64,000 bases of DNA from Clostridium saccharoperbutylacetonicum N1-4(HMT) (GTDB lineage: Bacteria > Bacillota > Clostridia > Clostridiales > Clostridiaceae), in NCBI RefSeq assembly GCF_000340885.1, contig NC_020291.1, positions 1,859,001 through 1,923,000 of the forward strand. The letters run 5' to 3'. The notes under the pieces were generated by a model, which made no database searches, had not been told where the DNA came from, and saw only the letters and a list, made by a program, of their open reading frames with translations. This document shows positions 26,315 to 34,082 of the stretch, in pieces. The position numbers were made by a program, and so were the translations under genes. How positions within the stretch are numbered: position 1 is the stretch's first letter; the number at the start of each line of letters is the position of its first letter.

Positions 26315-26418
26315 ATGGAGGATATTAATTTTGATTTGAATTTGAAACTGAAGTCATAACGGCTTGGGGAAAAGCTGATTTTGATGATAATATGATAGAA
26401 ATAGTGAATAAATTTTAG
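26315..26418 (+). pseudogene. Frameshifted small immunity-type gene
   Basis: ATG 26315 opens MEDINFD in one frame, while the related frame continues FEFETEVITAWGKADFDDNM to a stop at 26418. A one-base loss in the run TTTTGATTTG joins the two. The same broken start is present in the first module at 19818, where the rest is cut off. The duplication therefore carried an already damaged gene, or the damage sits in the start shared by both. Confidence 0.5.
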
Positions 26419-26433
26419 GGGAAGTAAGAGAAT

Positions 26434-26694
26434 ATGAAAGATATAATAATGACAATAATAAATGATTGGGATCCTATTGGATTATTTCCTATGGCTCCAA
26501 CCGATGAATATATTTCAGAAATAGAAAAAATACAGGAAGTCCTAAAATCAAATAATTATATGACAATAGGGCAATTAGCATTTGAGATAAATAATATTTT
26601 TTTAAAAACATTTGGTGATGAAGTATATACAAAAAGTTTAAATGAATGTAAAAAGATAGCAGCAGAAATAATTAATAAAGTTGATGAAAAATAA
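26434..26694 (+). CDS. DUF1871-family protein, likely immunity protein
   Basis: An 86-residue helical protein with the DUF1871 hallmarks IINDWDPIGLFPMAPTDEY near the start and a C-terminal FGDEVYTKSLNECKKIAAEII helix. GGGGAAGTAAGAG precedes the ATG. DUF1871 proteins often occur singly in Firmicutes and also in polymorphic toxin immunity arrays. Here it stands between two toxin cassettes, so immunity is the likely role, although no intact partner is present. Confidence 0.8.
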   Translation: MKDIIMTIINDWDPIGLFPMAPTDEYISEIEKIQEVLKSNNYMTIGQLAFEINNIFLKTFGDEVYTKSLNECKKIAAEIINKVDEK

Positions 26695-26802
26695 ACATAT
26701 ATAAGGGGTGAGAGGGGAACTTCAATATGTTTTGGTTCTGATGGTAAAGCTGTTTTATGTGATGATGGTATAGCTGAAAAGGATGAAACGATTGAGAATA
26801 TT

Positions 26803-27300
26803 ATGACTTCCATACCATGGGGTGGATTTGGTACATTACTTAAAGTAGGACTAATTAAGGCCGGAGAAAAAATAATTGTAAAACAAGCAGAAAAAGAAGT
26901 AATTAATACAGTAGATAAAGAAATAGTGAATAAATTAGATAAAGAAATAGTTGAACAATTGGGTAAGGATGCTGCTAAGGGGGCGGCTGGAGCTATAACA
27001 GTAGATTCAGAAGCATTATTTATTAAATACGAAAGACATATATTCTCTGCAGACCATATTAAGCAGGGGATAGAAAATCTCCGGAATAGCAGAAAAGAGA
27101 TATATGATAATTTTGTGAATATAATAAACGAAAATAAAAGTAAATTAATACAAGGAAATAATCAGTTAAGAACCGTCATTAACGGCTATGAAGTAGAAAT
27201 TAAGGCTTTCGTTAAAGATGGAAAAGTAGCGAGTATAGATGGACAAATAGGGTATTCAAATTGGAAGCCAGGTAGCGTAAATATAATAAATGTAGGATAA
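26803..27300 (+). CDS. Orphan toxin cassette with shared pretoxin linker
   Basis: A 165-residue product from ATG 26803 without ribosome binding site; the frame is open further upstream (ICFGSDGKAVLCDDGIAEKD...), so part of an older pretoxin region is retained. Residues 1-60 nearly equal those of the cassette at 21538. The toxin part (residues 61-165) reads YERHIFSADHIKQGIENL, then INENKSKLIQGNNQLRTVING and GKVASIDGQIGYS: a small alpha/beta domain with paired His, seen in other polymorphic toxins, but I cannot name its family or activity. The likely immunity gene follows 17 bp later. Confidence 0.7.
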   Translation: MTSIPWGGFGTLLKVGLIKAGEKIIVKQAEKEVINTVDKEIVNKLDKEIVEQLGKDAAKGAAGAITVDSEALFIKYERHIFSADHIKQGIENLRNSRKEIYDNFVNIINENKSKLIQGNNQLRTVINGYEVEIKAFVKDGKVASIDGQIGYSNWKPGSVNIINVG

Positions 27301-27317
27301 TAAGGAGATGTAGGGAT

Positions 27318-27989
27318 ATGGATATTGAACAACTGCGTAAAAATATTAAGAGTCTTAGTGGTTCTAAACAAATTGAAAATTTCAATAATTTTAAAAAGAT
27401 TGAAGAAGATATAGAAAGCTTTTTGAATGCTGAGCCAGGCAATATTGAGGTTTGGTTAAGACTTGCTATTCTACAATTACGTACGAATCTAAATGATTTA
27501 GAGAAATGTGAATTTTGCCTTAGAAAAGTTTTATTCTATGCCAATAATAATATGGATGCGCTAATATTATTGGCATTTGTACAATTATGGTGGCTTGGTG
27601 GCTTGGATAAGGAGATAAAAGAAAAACTTATGGCTTTAGAATGTTCAGACTGTGAAGTGATGTCTATGAAGTATTATATTCTTGCTTGGCACTATTATGA
27701 TGATGATATCAGAAAGGCAGAGGAAATGTTTTTAAAGTCTATAGAAAAATACTCTTACCATGTAAATAATTATGCAGATCTAGGAATATTGTATATAAGT
27801 ATGAATGAAGCTGAAAAAGGTAAGAAACTTATAAGTATAGCAATTAATAATGTTAAGTGTATATGCGATACAAGTAATTCTAATGTTGAAGTCTATGATG
27901 TTACAAATTTAGATGACTATATTAATGAGAGAATTAAGGGTGTATACATGGAAAAGGGTAACTATCTGAGCTTAAAAGAAAAATTATAG
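27318..27989 (+). CDS. TPR-like immunity protein (putative)
   Basis: A 223-residue helical protein with tetratricopeptide-like repeats: EVWLRLAILQLRTNLNDLEK, the central LILLAFVQLWWLGGLDKEI, AEEMFLKSIEKYSYHVNNYA and LGILYISMNEAEKGKKLIS. A good ribosome binding site (AAGGAGATG) precedes ATG 27318. A damaged paralogue lies at 30542-31182. It probably neutralises the toxin cassette at 26803; this is inferred from the pair arrangement. Confidence 0.7.
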   Translation: MDIEQLRKNIKSLSGSKQIENFNNFKKIEEDIESFLNAEPGNIEVWLRLAILQLRTNLNDLEKCEFCLRKVLFYANNNMDALILLAFVQLWWLGGLDKEIKEKLMALECSDCEVMSMKYYILAWHYYDDDIRKAEEMFLKSIEKYSYHVNNYADLGILYISMNEAEKGKKLISIAINNVKCICDTSNSNVEVYDVTNLDDYINERIKGVYMEKGNYLSLKEKL

Positions 27990-28247
27990 AAAAATGGATT
28001 ATAAAATTTTTAATATCATACTACAAAACAAGGGTAAGACTGACTACAAAACTTATGAAAGCATATTTAAGATTCATAAGCTATAATATTATTAATATAA
28101 ATTGCTAATCAAAACATAAGATATACTGCATAATAATAAATCTGTAGTGAGCAGATGAACAAAGATTAAATCAATGTTAAAATGGTAGTAATAGTAAAAA
28201 CTATTGCTACCATTAACTTTTGTAACTACAGTTTCAGCCCTTAGGGG

Positions 28248-28817
28248 GCGGTTGAAGCTGAGGCTATTATTGCTAGGCTAAAAGAACTTGGAGCAACAGA
28301 TGAAGCAATTTCCTTAATACAAAAATCTGAGGGAACAGCTGGTTTAGAGAGGCTAGAAAACTTATTAATGAAATATTATCCATGTGATGATATTGTTACA
28401 TTGAGTAAATATGGAATAAGTACTGCAGAATATGAGGCTAAAGGAATAACCAATTCAAAGGTTCTTGAAAATGTTTCACGAATGCTTAATACTGAGGATT
28501 CATGCGTGTAACTTTATAGGTCAGTTGGTGCAGATGAATATGCTGACCTATAAAGTACTGGACAGTTTAATGTAGTACCAGGAGCTTACTCAGGAAAACA
28601 ATTTGGTTTTAATTTTGATGAAATATTAAAATTAAGTTATGGACTTAAAGATACTGTTGCAATTTTAAAAATTAAGATACCAAAAGAAGTGTTTATTAAG
28701 TTTGATCTTACTTCAGTTGATACAATTACTCTAAAAAGTGGATCATTAACAGTTGAGGAAGGAGATTTATTAAATCTTCTTAATAAAAATATAATAGAGT
28801 TGGTTCAAGTATTTTAA
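28248..28817 (+). pseudogene. Decayed orphan toxin (pretoxin helix plus tip) with two stop codons
   Basis: A 189-codon frame opens EAEAIIARLKELGATDEAIS and ends LTVEEGDLLNLLNKNIIELV. It is interrupted by TAA at 28509 and TAA at 28551 and lacks a start. The intact region between (GKQFGFNFDEILKLS...KIPKEVFIKFDL) parallels the better-preserved tip at 29455. The 'LYR(A/S)VGA' and 'GKQFGF' motifs recall ADP-ribosyltransferase-fold toxins, but I do not assign it. The matching immunity gene 22 bp downstream is intact. Confidence 0.7.
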
Positions 28818-28838
28818 TAAGAGACAGGAAGTGAGATC

Positions 28839-29129
28839 ATGTTGGAGTTTATTGCAGAAATATATTTATTTAATGACAATGGAGGTGCTATGGTAGGGGA
28901 TGGATGGTCTGGAATGATGCCCTCTTTTAATATGGGTGATGAGTTTATAATGTCAAGAATATTAAGTGATAAACCACTAACAAAAGAACAGTGGCATGAA
29001 GTCATTATACAATTACCCTTTGGAGACGAGGATCAACAGGTAAAAGAAAAACTTAAGAATGGTTATGAATTCAAATTAAACTTTGGTAGAAGGATACTTG
29101 GTAAAGGTGTTATTACATGTATTTATTAG
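28839..29129 (+). CDS. Immunity protein, tandem copy 1
   Basis: A 96-residue protein (MLEFIAEIYLFNDNGGAMVG...GDGWSGMMPSFNMGDEF, EQWHEVIIQLPFGDE, GRRILGKGVI). AGGAAGTGAG is 6 bases upstream. The pattern 'V-x-L-P-x-G-D ... G-x-x-x-L-N-F-G-x-x-x-x-G-K-G-x-I' resembles a small beta-rich barrel. About 65% identical to the product of 29811-30101. Role as immunity is inferred from its place behind the toxin fragment. Confidence 0.75.
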   Translation: MLEFIAEIYLFNDNGGAMVGDGWSGMMPSFNMGDEFIMSRILSDKPLTKEQWHEVIIQLPFGDEDQQVKEKLKNGYEFKLNFGRRILGKGVITCIY

Positions 29130-29454
29130 GTAAAGTTAGAGAAAAACTATATCTAAAATTATTTTATACTTAGTAATTATCTTAAATAGAATTAATATCT
29201 AAATACAAAAATATACTAGGTATTTACATAGTATTAAAGTAATAGAAACTTAATAAAAGTATGGTTAGAGAATTGCTGCATAATGTTAATTCTGTAGTGA
29301 GTAGATGAACAAAATTTAAATCAATGTTAAAATGGTAGTAATAGTAAAAGACTGTTATTGCCATTTGTATTTGAAACTACAGTTCAGCCCCAATGGGGCG
29401 GCTGAAGCTGAGGCTATTATTAGCTAGGCTAAAAGAACTTGGAGCAACAGATGA

Positions 29455-29790
29455 AGTACAAGTGATTCATATGTAGACCTTTATAGGGCTGTTGGTGCAG
29501 AGGAATTTACAGATAAAAAAAGTACAGGCACGTTCAATCCTAAGTCAGGTGGAAACGGAGGATTTGCTGGAAAGCAATTTGGATTTTTAATGGATGAAAT
29601 ATTGAAACTTAGCGATGATTTTCCAGACAGTGTTGCAATTTTTAAAGAAAGAACACCTAAAGAAGTATTCATTAAGTTAGATTTCAATGCGGTAGATACA
29701 CGAATATTAAAAAGTGGGTCTCTAACTGTTGGGGAGGATGTCTTAGGTTTATTCAATAAATCATTAATAGAGGTAATGCAAGTATATTAG
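29455..29790 (+). pseudogene. Start-less orphan toxin tip, tandem copy 2
   Basis: An uninterrupted 111-codon frame without a start codon: SDSYVDLYRAVGAEEFTDKK, GGFAGKQFGFLMDEILKLS, DTRILKSGSLTVGEDVLGLF and a stop after IEVMQVY. Compared with copy 1 it has no nonsense codons, so the domain could be functional if fused to a secreted carrier. The first Met in frame (29590) lies inside the domain. Biochemical activity unknown. Confidence 0.72.
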
Positions 29791-29810
29791 AGTAAAGAGG
29801 TGGTTTCATT

Positions 29811-30101
29811 TTGTTAGAATTTATAGCTGAAGTATATTTTTTTAAAGAAAATAGCGGAGCTATGCCAGGAGATGGGTGGCCTGGAATGATGCCTTCATTT
29901 AATATGGATGGCGAACTGATAGCTTCAAAAATATTATGCGATGGGCCACTTGCAAAAGAACAATGGCATGAAGTAATCATGCAATTGCCATATGGTGATA
30001 GGTTTGAAGATATAAAAGGAATTCTAAAAAATAATTATGAGTTTAAGCTAAATTTTGGAGGAAAAGTATTTGGTAAAGGAATAATAAAATATATAGATTG
30101 A
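29811..30101 (+). CDS. Immunity protein, tandem copy 2
   Basis: A 96-residue paralogue of the 28839 product, read from a TTG start with AAAGAGGTGG 7 bases upstream. The conserved pieces are LEFIAEVYFF, GDGWPGMMPSFNM, KEQWHEVIMQLPYGD and LNFGGKVFGKGIIKY. The frame is intact, so both tandem immunity genes are kept while one toxin tip has decayed. Confidence 0.75.
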   Translation: MLEFIAEVYFFKENSGAMPGDGWPGMMPSFNMDGELIASKILCDGPLAKEQWHEVIMQLPYGDRFEDIKGILKNNYEFKLNFGGKVFGKGIIKYID

Positions 30102-30288
30102 TAATTCCTTTAAGTCACTACAAATTTTAGGCAAAATTTACTGCATAAAAATTTGATTTTCATGTAAGGAGATAGATTTTAAGGACAGCAGTGAAAATAT
30201 GCAAGAACTTGAGGGCTTTACCTTCTGGTATTTTGATTTTTAATATTGGTGGTTATAGTGATTAAGGATCTAATCAAGTTATATTTTC

Positions 30289-30403
30289 AAAAGTTACTAG
30301 TATTATAATTAGGTTGTTAGTTGCAAAACAAGATAACATTGATTTGGAGGAATTAAAAACTATTGTCAGAAATGAATTGGAAAAATCATTAACTGATATT
30401 TAA
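30289..30403 (+). pseudogene. Remnant of a small gene
   Basis: An open segment without start reads VTSIIIRLLVAKQDNIDLEE, LKTIVRNELEKSLTDI, stop. It looks like the helical tail of a small immunity or structural protein. The surrounding 30102-30541 stretch holds no other gene; a CTGCATAA block at 30141 again marks a module boundary. Confidence 0.4.
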
Positions 30404-30541
30404 TTAAGTGTAGGTATACATTTTTAAGTTCACTTACTACTAACAGAAAAATAAGTAAGCTGCAGTATTACTCTGTATAGTGATAAAATAGTATTCGAAC
30501 TAACAATAAATATGTTTATTAGAGGAATAGGAAGTATTTGA

Positions 30542-31182
30542 ATGATAGAAGGCAAAGAATTAGAGTTAGCTATAGAAGAATTTAATGTATTAAAAGCGGA
30601 AGAATTAATAGAAGCTGCACTAAAAGATGATGACAAGAATATTGAATTGTGGCTAAAATTAGCAGTTACAGAGTTTGTGTGCCACTTGTAGATTATGTAA
30701 AATGTCTTGACTGTATAGAGCATCTGTATGAAATTGATAAAAATAATATATATGCTTTAATTATAGAATGCTGTGTGTATCAGTTTCATCTGGGTGGAAT
30801 TGATGAGAAGTTATTTCGTAAGCTTAATAATATAAATGATGACAATAAAAAAACAATGTCTATTATTAAATATATAATGTCATGGTATTATAGAGATAAT
30901 GATGAAAAAAATATGATTAGTTTATTGGAAGAATCCATAAGTCTATATGATAGGTATGTATCAAGCTATGAAAAATTAGGAAAAGTCTGTATAAAGCAAG
31001 GTAATATAATAGAGGGGAAGAAACTAATAAGAAAAGCGTTAAATAATATAGAATTAATTTATGATAAAGATTCCATAGTAGATTTTACAGATTTTAATGA
31101 GTATATAGCTGAAAATGTTATAGGAATTCATTTAAGTAGTTTTAATAAAGAAAGAATAGAAAAAATATATAACAACTGTTAA
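30542..31182 (+). pseudogene. Frameshifted TPR-like immunity gene
   Basis: ATG 30542 (AGGAATAGGAAG upstream) opens MIEGKELELAIEEFNVLKAE...NIELWLKLAVTEF and then hits TAG at 30689. The adjacent frame continues VDYVKCLDCIEHLYEIDKNN, QFHLGGIDEKLFRKL and so on to 31182. The joined product parallels the 27318 protein along its length (GGLDKEIKEKL versus GGIDEKLFRKL). A one-base loss between about 30660 and 30690 explains the break. No toxin tip is seen in front of it. Confidence 0.78.
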
Positions 31183-31287
31183 AATTGTAGAAGAGTAGCT
31201 GATTAAGTATAGTTTATTTAATTTAGTTGCCGTAAAAATATAATTGAAATATTAATGGTTAAATAGTGAATAATAACAATTTACTAC

Positions 31288-31336
31288 AAAAGTGGTAGCA
31301 AGTCACAATGTGAACTGCTACCACTAAAATTTTGAT
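31288..31336 (+). terminator. Bidirectional terminator between toxin island and magnesium locus
   Basis: AGTGGTAGCA (about 31290) pairs with TGCTACCACT (about 31315) with AAAA on one side and TTTT on the other, so it can stop transcription from both converging units. Confidence 0.8.
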
Positions 31337-31351
31337 TTTAAAGTTATTCTA

Positions 31352-32593
31352 TTAACCAATTAATTGGGATGCAAATAAAATTACAGAAAGAGTAATAATA
31401 AATAGTACAGTTGCCCAAGAAATAATATTTTGCACTTTTGTATTAATGTGTTTACCCATTATTCTTTTATCATTAATTAATATTATCATAAAGGTTAATA
31501 TTATTGGTGATAGTAATCCTGCTATTTGTTGAGTAGCAAGTATAATATCAATAAGTGATATACCTGGAATTAATATAAATAACGCTCCAAGAATTATTAT
31601 ACCAGTATATATTCCAAAGAAAGCAGGGGCATCCTTATAGTCATTATCGACACCACTTTCCCAACCAAAGGCTTCACATATTGCATAGGAAGTTGATAGG
31701 GGAATAACGGCTGTAGCTAAAACAGAAGCTCCAAATAAACCTGCACCAAAAAGCATAAAGGCAGCATCACCAGCTAGTGGTTTTAAGGCAAGAGCTGCTT
31801 CTTCGGCACTATTTATTGATATTCCAGCTTTATAAAGAGTCACCGCTGTACATACAATTATAAAAAATGCTACTGCATTACCCCAAAAGGAGCCTAAATA
31901 AACATCAAGTTTCTCATATTTATAATCTGAAAGGCTTAATTTTTTATCAACTATTGAGGATTGTAAATAAAATTGCATATAAGGTGTTATAGTTGTACCA
32001 ATCATACCTATAAAAGTAAGTAGGAAACCTGAATTTAGTTCAATTGTAGGAGTTGCCATTGATCTAAAAACATTACCCCAATCTGGTTTTGTTAAAAAAG
32101 CAGATATAATATAAGTAAAAAATACAAAGGTAAAAAGTAAGAAGATATTTTCTACTTTTTTATAAGAACCTTTAGTGACAAGAAGCCATATAGCTATTGA
32201 TACTATAGGTATTGAAATAAATTTACTTATACCAAATAATTCTAAACTTGCAGCAATACCTGCAAAGTCTCCAAATACAACTCCCATGTTGGCTATAAGC
32301 AAAATACTCATTGCAAAAAAAGTTAATTTAACTCCAAATTTTTCTCTAATCAAGTCAGATAAGCCTTTACCTGTTACTACTGCCATTCTAGCATTCATTT
32401 CTTGAATTACTGCAAGGCTGAAGGTGATTAAAAGTAATCCCCATAACATTTTATAGCCATAGCTAGCTCCAACAGTTGCATAGGTTGTAATTCCACCCGC
32501 ATCATTTCCAGCATTTACAGTTATTAAGCCTGGTCCGATAATTGTCATAATAAAGAATAATTTTTTTGATTTTCCTGAGAATACTTTTTTCAT
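31352..32593 (-). CDS. Nramp-related divalent metal transporter, NRMT (magnesium) type
   Basis: A 413-residue membrane protein with about 11 helices and the Nramp fold (GPGLITVNAGNDAGGI at the first helix, TITPYMQFYLQS at the sixth). Canonical Nramp proteins bind Mn/Fe through DPGN and MPH. Here the first motif is D31-A-G-G34, and the sixth-helix Met-Pro-His is replaced by T203-P-Y205. Loss of the Asn and of the soft-metal Met ligand is the hallmark of Nramp-related magnesium transporters. It overlaps by 4 bp (ATGA) the MgtE_N/CBS gene, and the unit is under an M-box, which supports Mg2+. An MntH annotation would be misleading. Confidence 0.85.
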   Translation of the reverse strand: MKKVFSGKSKKLFFIMTIIGPGLITVNAGNDAGGITTYATVGASYGYKMLWGLLLITFSLAVIQEMNARMAVVTGKGLSDLIREKFGVKLTFFAMSILLIANMGVVFGDFAGIAASLELFGISKFISIPIVSIAIWLLVTKGSYKKVENIFLLFTFVFFTYIISAFLTKPDWGNVFRSMATPTIELNSGFLLTFIGMIGTTITPYMQFYLQSSIVDKKLSLSDYKYEKLDVYLGSFWGNAVAFFIIVCTAVTLYKAGISINSAEEAALALKPLAGDAAFMLFGAGLFGASVLATAVIPLSTSYAICEAFGWESGVDNDYKDAPAFFGIYTGIIILGALFILIPGISLIDIILATQQIAGLLSPIILTFMIILINDKRIMGKHINTKVQNIISWATVLFIITLSVILFASQLIG

Positions 32594-33846
32594 AATACAA
32601 CCCTCCTTAATTGTTTGTATTCGTGAATACTATCATTTAAGGATACTACACCAACTAAATAATTTTCTTCATCCATAACAGGAACACAAACAAGATTGTA
32701 CTTATGCATTAGGCTGATTGCATCTTCTATTTCATCAGTATCGTGTAAACTTTGAGGTCTAGTATTCATAATGTTATAAAGTTTATCATTTTTATTTGAA
32801 GTAATAAGAGAAAATAAAGAAATCATGCCTATAAGATTTTCTTTATCATTTGTAATGTATATATAATAGCCTTCTTCATCATCAGGTGTATTATCTTCAA
32901 TCCATTTCAACACATCGCTTACAGTTAAATCAGGTAGAAAAGTTAGGAAATCCTTTGACATTATACTTCCTACAGTTTCTTTTTCGTATTCCATAAGTTC
33001 TCTGATTTCGTCTTGACTTTCTTCATCTAAATGAGTTAATAACTTTTCAGCTCTGTCTTCTTCTATTTCTTCTAAGATATCAGCTATTTCATCAGATGGC
33101 ATTATTTCAAGAATATCAGAAGCTTTTTCGTCAGACATGGACTTTAAGATATTTACTTGGACATCAGTTTCAATTTCTTCAAGAACTTCAGCAGCTTTTT
33201 GATTATTTAAACTGTGGAATAATATATCTCGACTTTTAGTATCAAGATCTTCGATTATATCTGCAATATCAGCTGCATGTAAAGTTTCAATTTTATTTGC
33301 AGGCATATGAAGCTGCAAATTATTAATATCTGTGGATAGAGTTTGAACATCATTCCAAATAATTAATTTATTTCTTAATCTATAATTAAAAGTTTCTATA
33401 ACTTTAATAAACGGATACTCAATACCAAGTCTTCTAAGTAAACCTCTTGTACCTATATCAACAGCAACAATTTGCCAGAGAGAATTTATGTTTCCAAGTC
33501 GCACATCATTTACACGCTCAACTTTTCTACCATTAATATCTACTATTTGCTTGTCTAAGAAATCTCTTACTAAAAAAACATCTTTTTCATTTGGAAATTT
33601 CATTACAAGACTTTCACTGTTAATTTTAATATAATATTTTTCTCTATCATCTTTAAAAACATCAAGCGCTTCAGCAGATATATAAAAGGATTTTCTGCCG
33701 CTAATAATTTGTACATAAACTATTGTTGGTTTTTCTTTGTTAAAGTCTAAAACGAAGTCCTTTAACTTACCAATAGTTTGATCTGAAATATTATGAACCT
33801 CTTTATTGAGAATTTTACTGAAAAAGAAATTTGTTGTTCTTTTCAT
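32590..33846 (-). CDS. PRC-barrel / MgtE N-terminal / CBS protein without membrane domain
   Basis: A 418-residue soluble protein. Residues ~5-170 contain PRC-barrel-like strands (ISDQTIGKLKDFVLDF; KVERVNDVRLG). Residues ~195-290 form an MgtE N superhelix (LHAADIADIIEDLDTKSRDIL, DEIADILEEIEEDRAEKLL). Residues ~295-415 are two CBS domains (VGSIMSKDFLTF, YLVGVVSLND). In MgtE these parts form the cytosolic Mg2+ gate, but the five-helix channel domain is absent here. Overlap with the NRMT gene suggests it serves as a separate Mg2+-sensing subunit or regulator of that transporter. ATG 33846 has AAAGGGG 8 bases upstream; a GTG at 33855 overlaps that site. Confidence 0.88.
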   Translation of the reverse strand: MKRTTNFFFSKILNKEVHNISDQTIGKLKDFVLDFNKEKPTIVYVQIISGRKSFYISAEALDVFKDDREKYYIKINSESLVMKFPNEKDVFLVRDFLDKQIVDINGRKVERVNDVRLGNINSLWQIVAVDIGTRGLLRRLGIEYPFIKVIETFNYRLRNKLIIWNDVQTLSTDINNLQLHMPANKIETLHAADIADIIEDLDTKSRDILFHSLNNQKAAEVLEEIETDVQVNILKSMSDEKASDILEIMPSDEIADILEEIEEDRAEKLLTHLDEESQDEIRELMEYEKETVGSIMSKDFLTFLPDLTVSDVLKWIEDNTPDDEEGYYIYITNDKENLIGMISLFSLITSNKNDKLYNIMNTRPQSLHDTDEIEDAISLMHKYNLVCVPVMDEENYLVGVVSLNDSIHEYKQLRRVVL

Positions 33847-33864
33847 GTACTTCACCCCTTTAAA

Positions 33865-33966
33865 TTAGGGCATCAAAAGGGTATCCAAATTAATGCCCAT
33901 AAAAATAGTATTACTTGAACTTAAATAAAAATACATATTATCCTCATCCGTATCATTATCATCCAT
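33865..33966 (-). CDS. 33-codon acidic leader ORF in the magnesium locus
   Basis: Translated from ATG (33966-33964) with a near-perfect AAGGAGGTG 8 bases upstream, located right after the M-box terminator and ending 18 bases before the MgtE_N/CBS start. The peptide begins MDDNDTDEDNMYFYLSSS; six of the first nine residues are Asp or Glu. Runs of acidic residues near the N-terminus are known to destabilise the translating ribosome at low Mg2+ (the principle of E. coli mgtL). Its 3' end can pair either with its own ribosome binding site or with that of the next gene. It is probably a regulatory leader peptide; this role is inference. Confidence 0.7.
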   Translation of the reverse strand: MDDNDTDEDNMYFYLSSSNTIFMGINLDTLLMP

Positions 33967-33982
33967 TTGGATACACCTCCTT

Positions 33983-34015
33983 AAAAAATAAACCCCTTCA
34001 CTTAAGGTGAAGGGG
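33983..34015 (-). terminator. M-box-linked rho-independent terminator
   Basis: On the minus strand CCCCTTCACCTTAAGTGAAGGGG forms an 11-bp stem (33993-34015) followed by a T-rich run. It stands between the aptamer and the leader ORF. The GAGTGAAGG at the aptamer's 3' end can compete for the CCTTCAC arm, giving the expected antiterminator exchange. Confidence 0.85.
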
Positions 34016-34082
34016 TAGTAATCTAAATAAAAATCATATAAATGCACATAAAATGCCTATACTAATATTAATTTTGATGTTT

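Larger units (their letters stand above)
28126..29129 (+). repeat. Toxin/immunity module, tandem copy 1
   Basis: This unit repeats at 29276-30101 with the same order: a CTGCATAAT...TCTGTAGTGAG block, a hairpin AATGGTAGTAATAGT / ACTATTGCTACCATT (28181-28214), a GC-rich CAGCCC...GGGGCGG palindrome, a toxin fragment and an immunity gene. The two copies differ by small indels and by the degree of toxin decay. Confidence 0.8.
29276..30101 (+). repeat. Toxin/immunity module, tandem copy 2
   Basis: Copy of 28126-29129 at an offset of about 1150 bp. The pretoxin part is shortened: after GGAGCAACAGATGAAG the sequence jumps to the toxin tip, and an extra A in ATTATTAGCTAGG breaks the pretoxin frame. 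Confidence 0.8.

Noticed and set aside
31352..32593. Naming the Nramp-family gene mntH
   Set aside because: The metal-site motifs DPGN and MPH are both altered, and the M-box plus MgtE_N/CBS partner point to magnesium.
33865..34047. A longer version of the leader ORF starting MHLYDFYLDYYP
   Set aside because: This start lies before the terminator hairpin and has no ribosome binding site; the ATG at 33966 has a near-perfect one.
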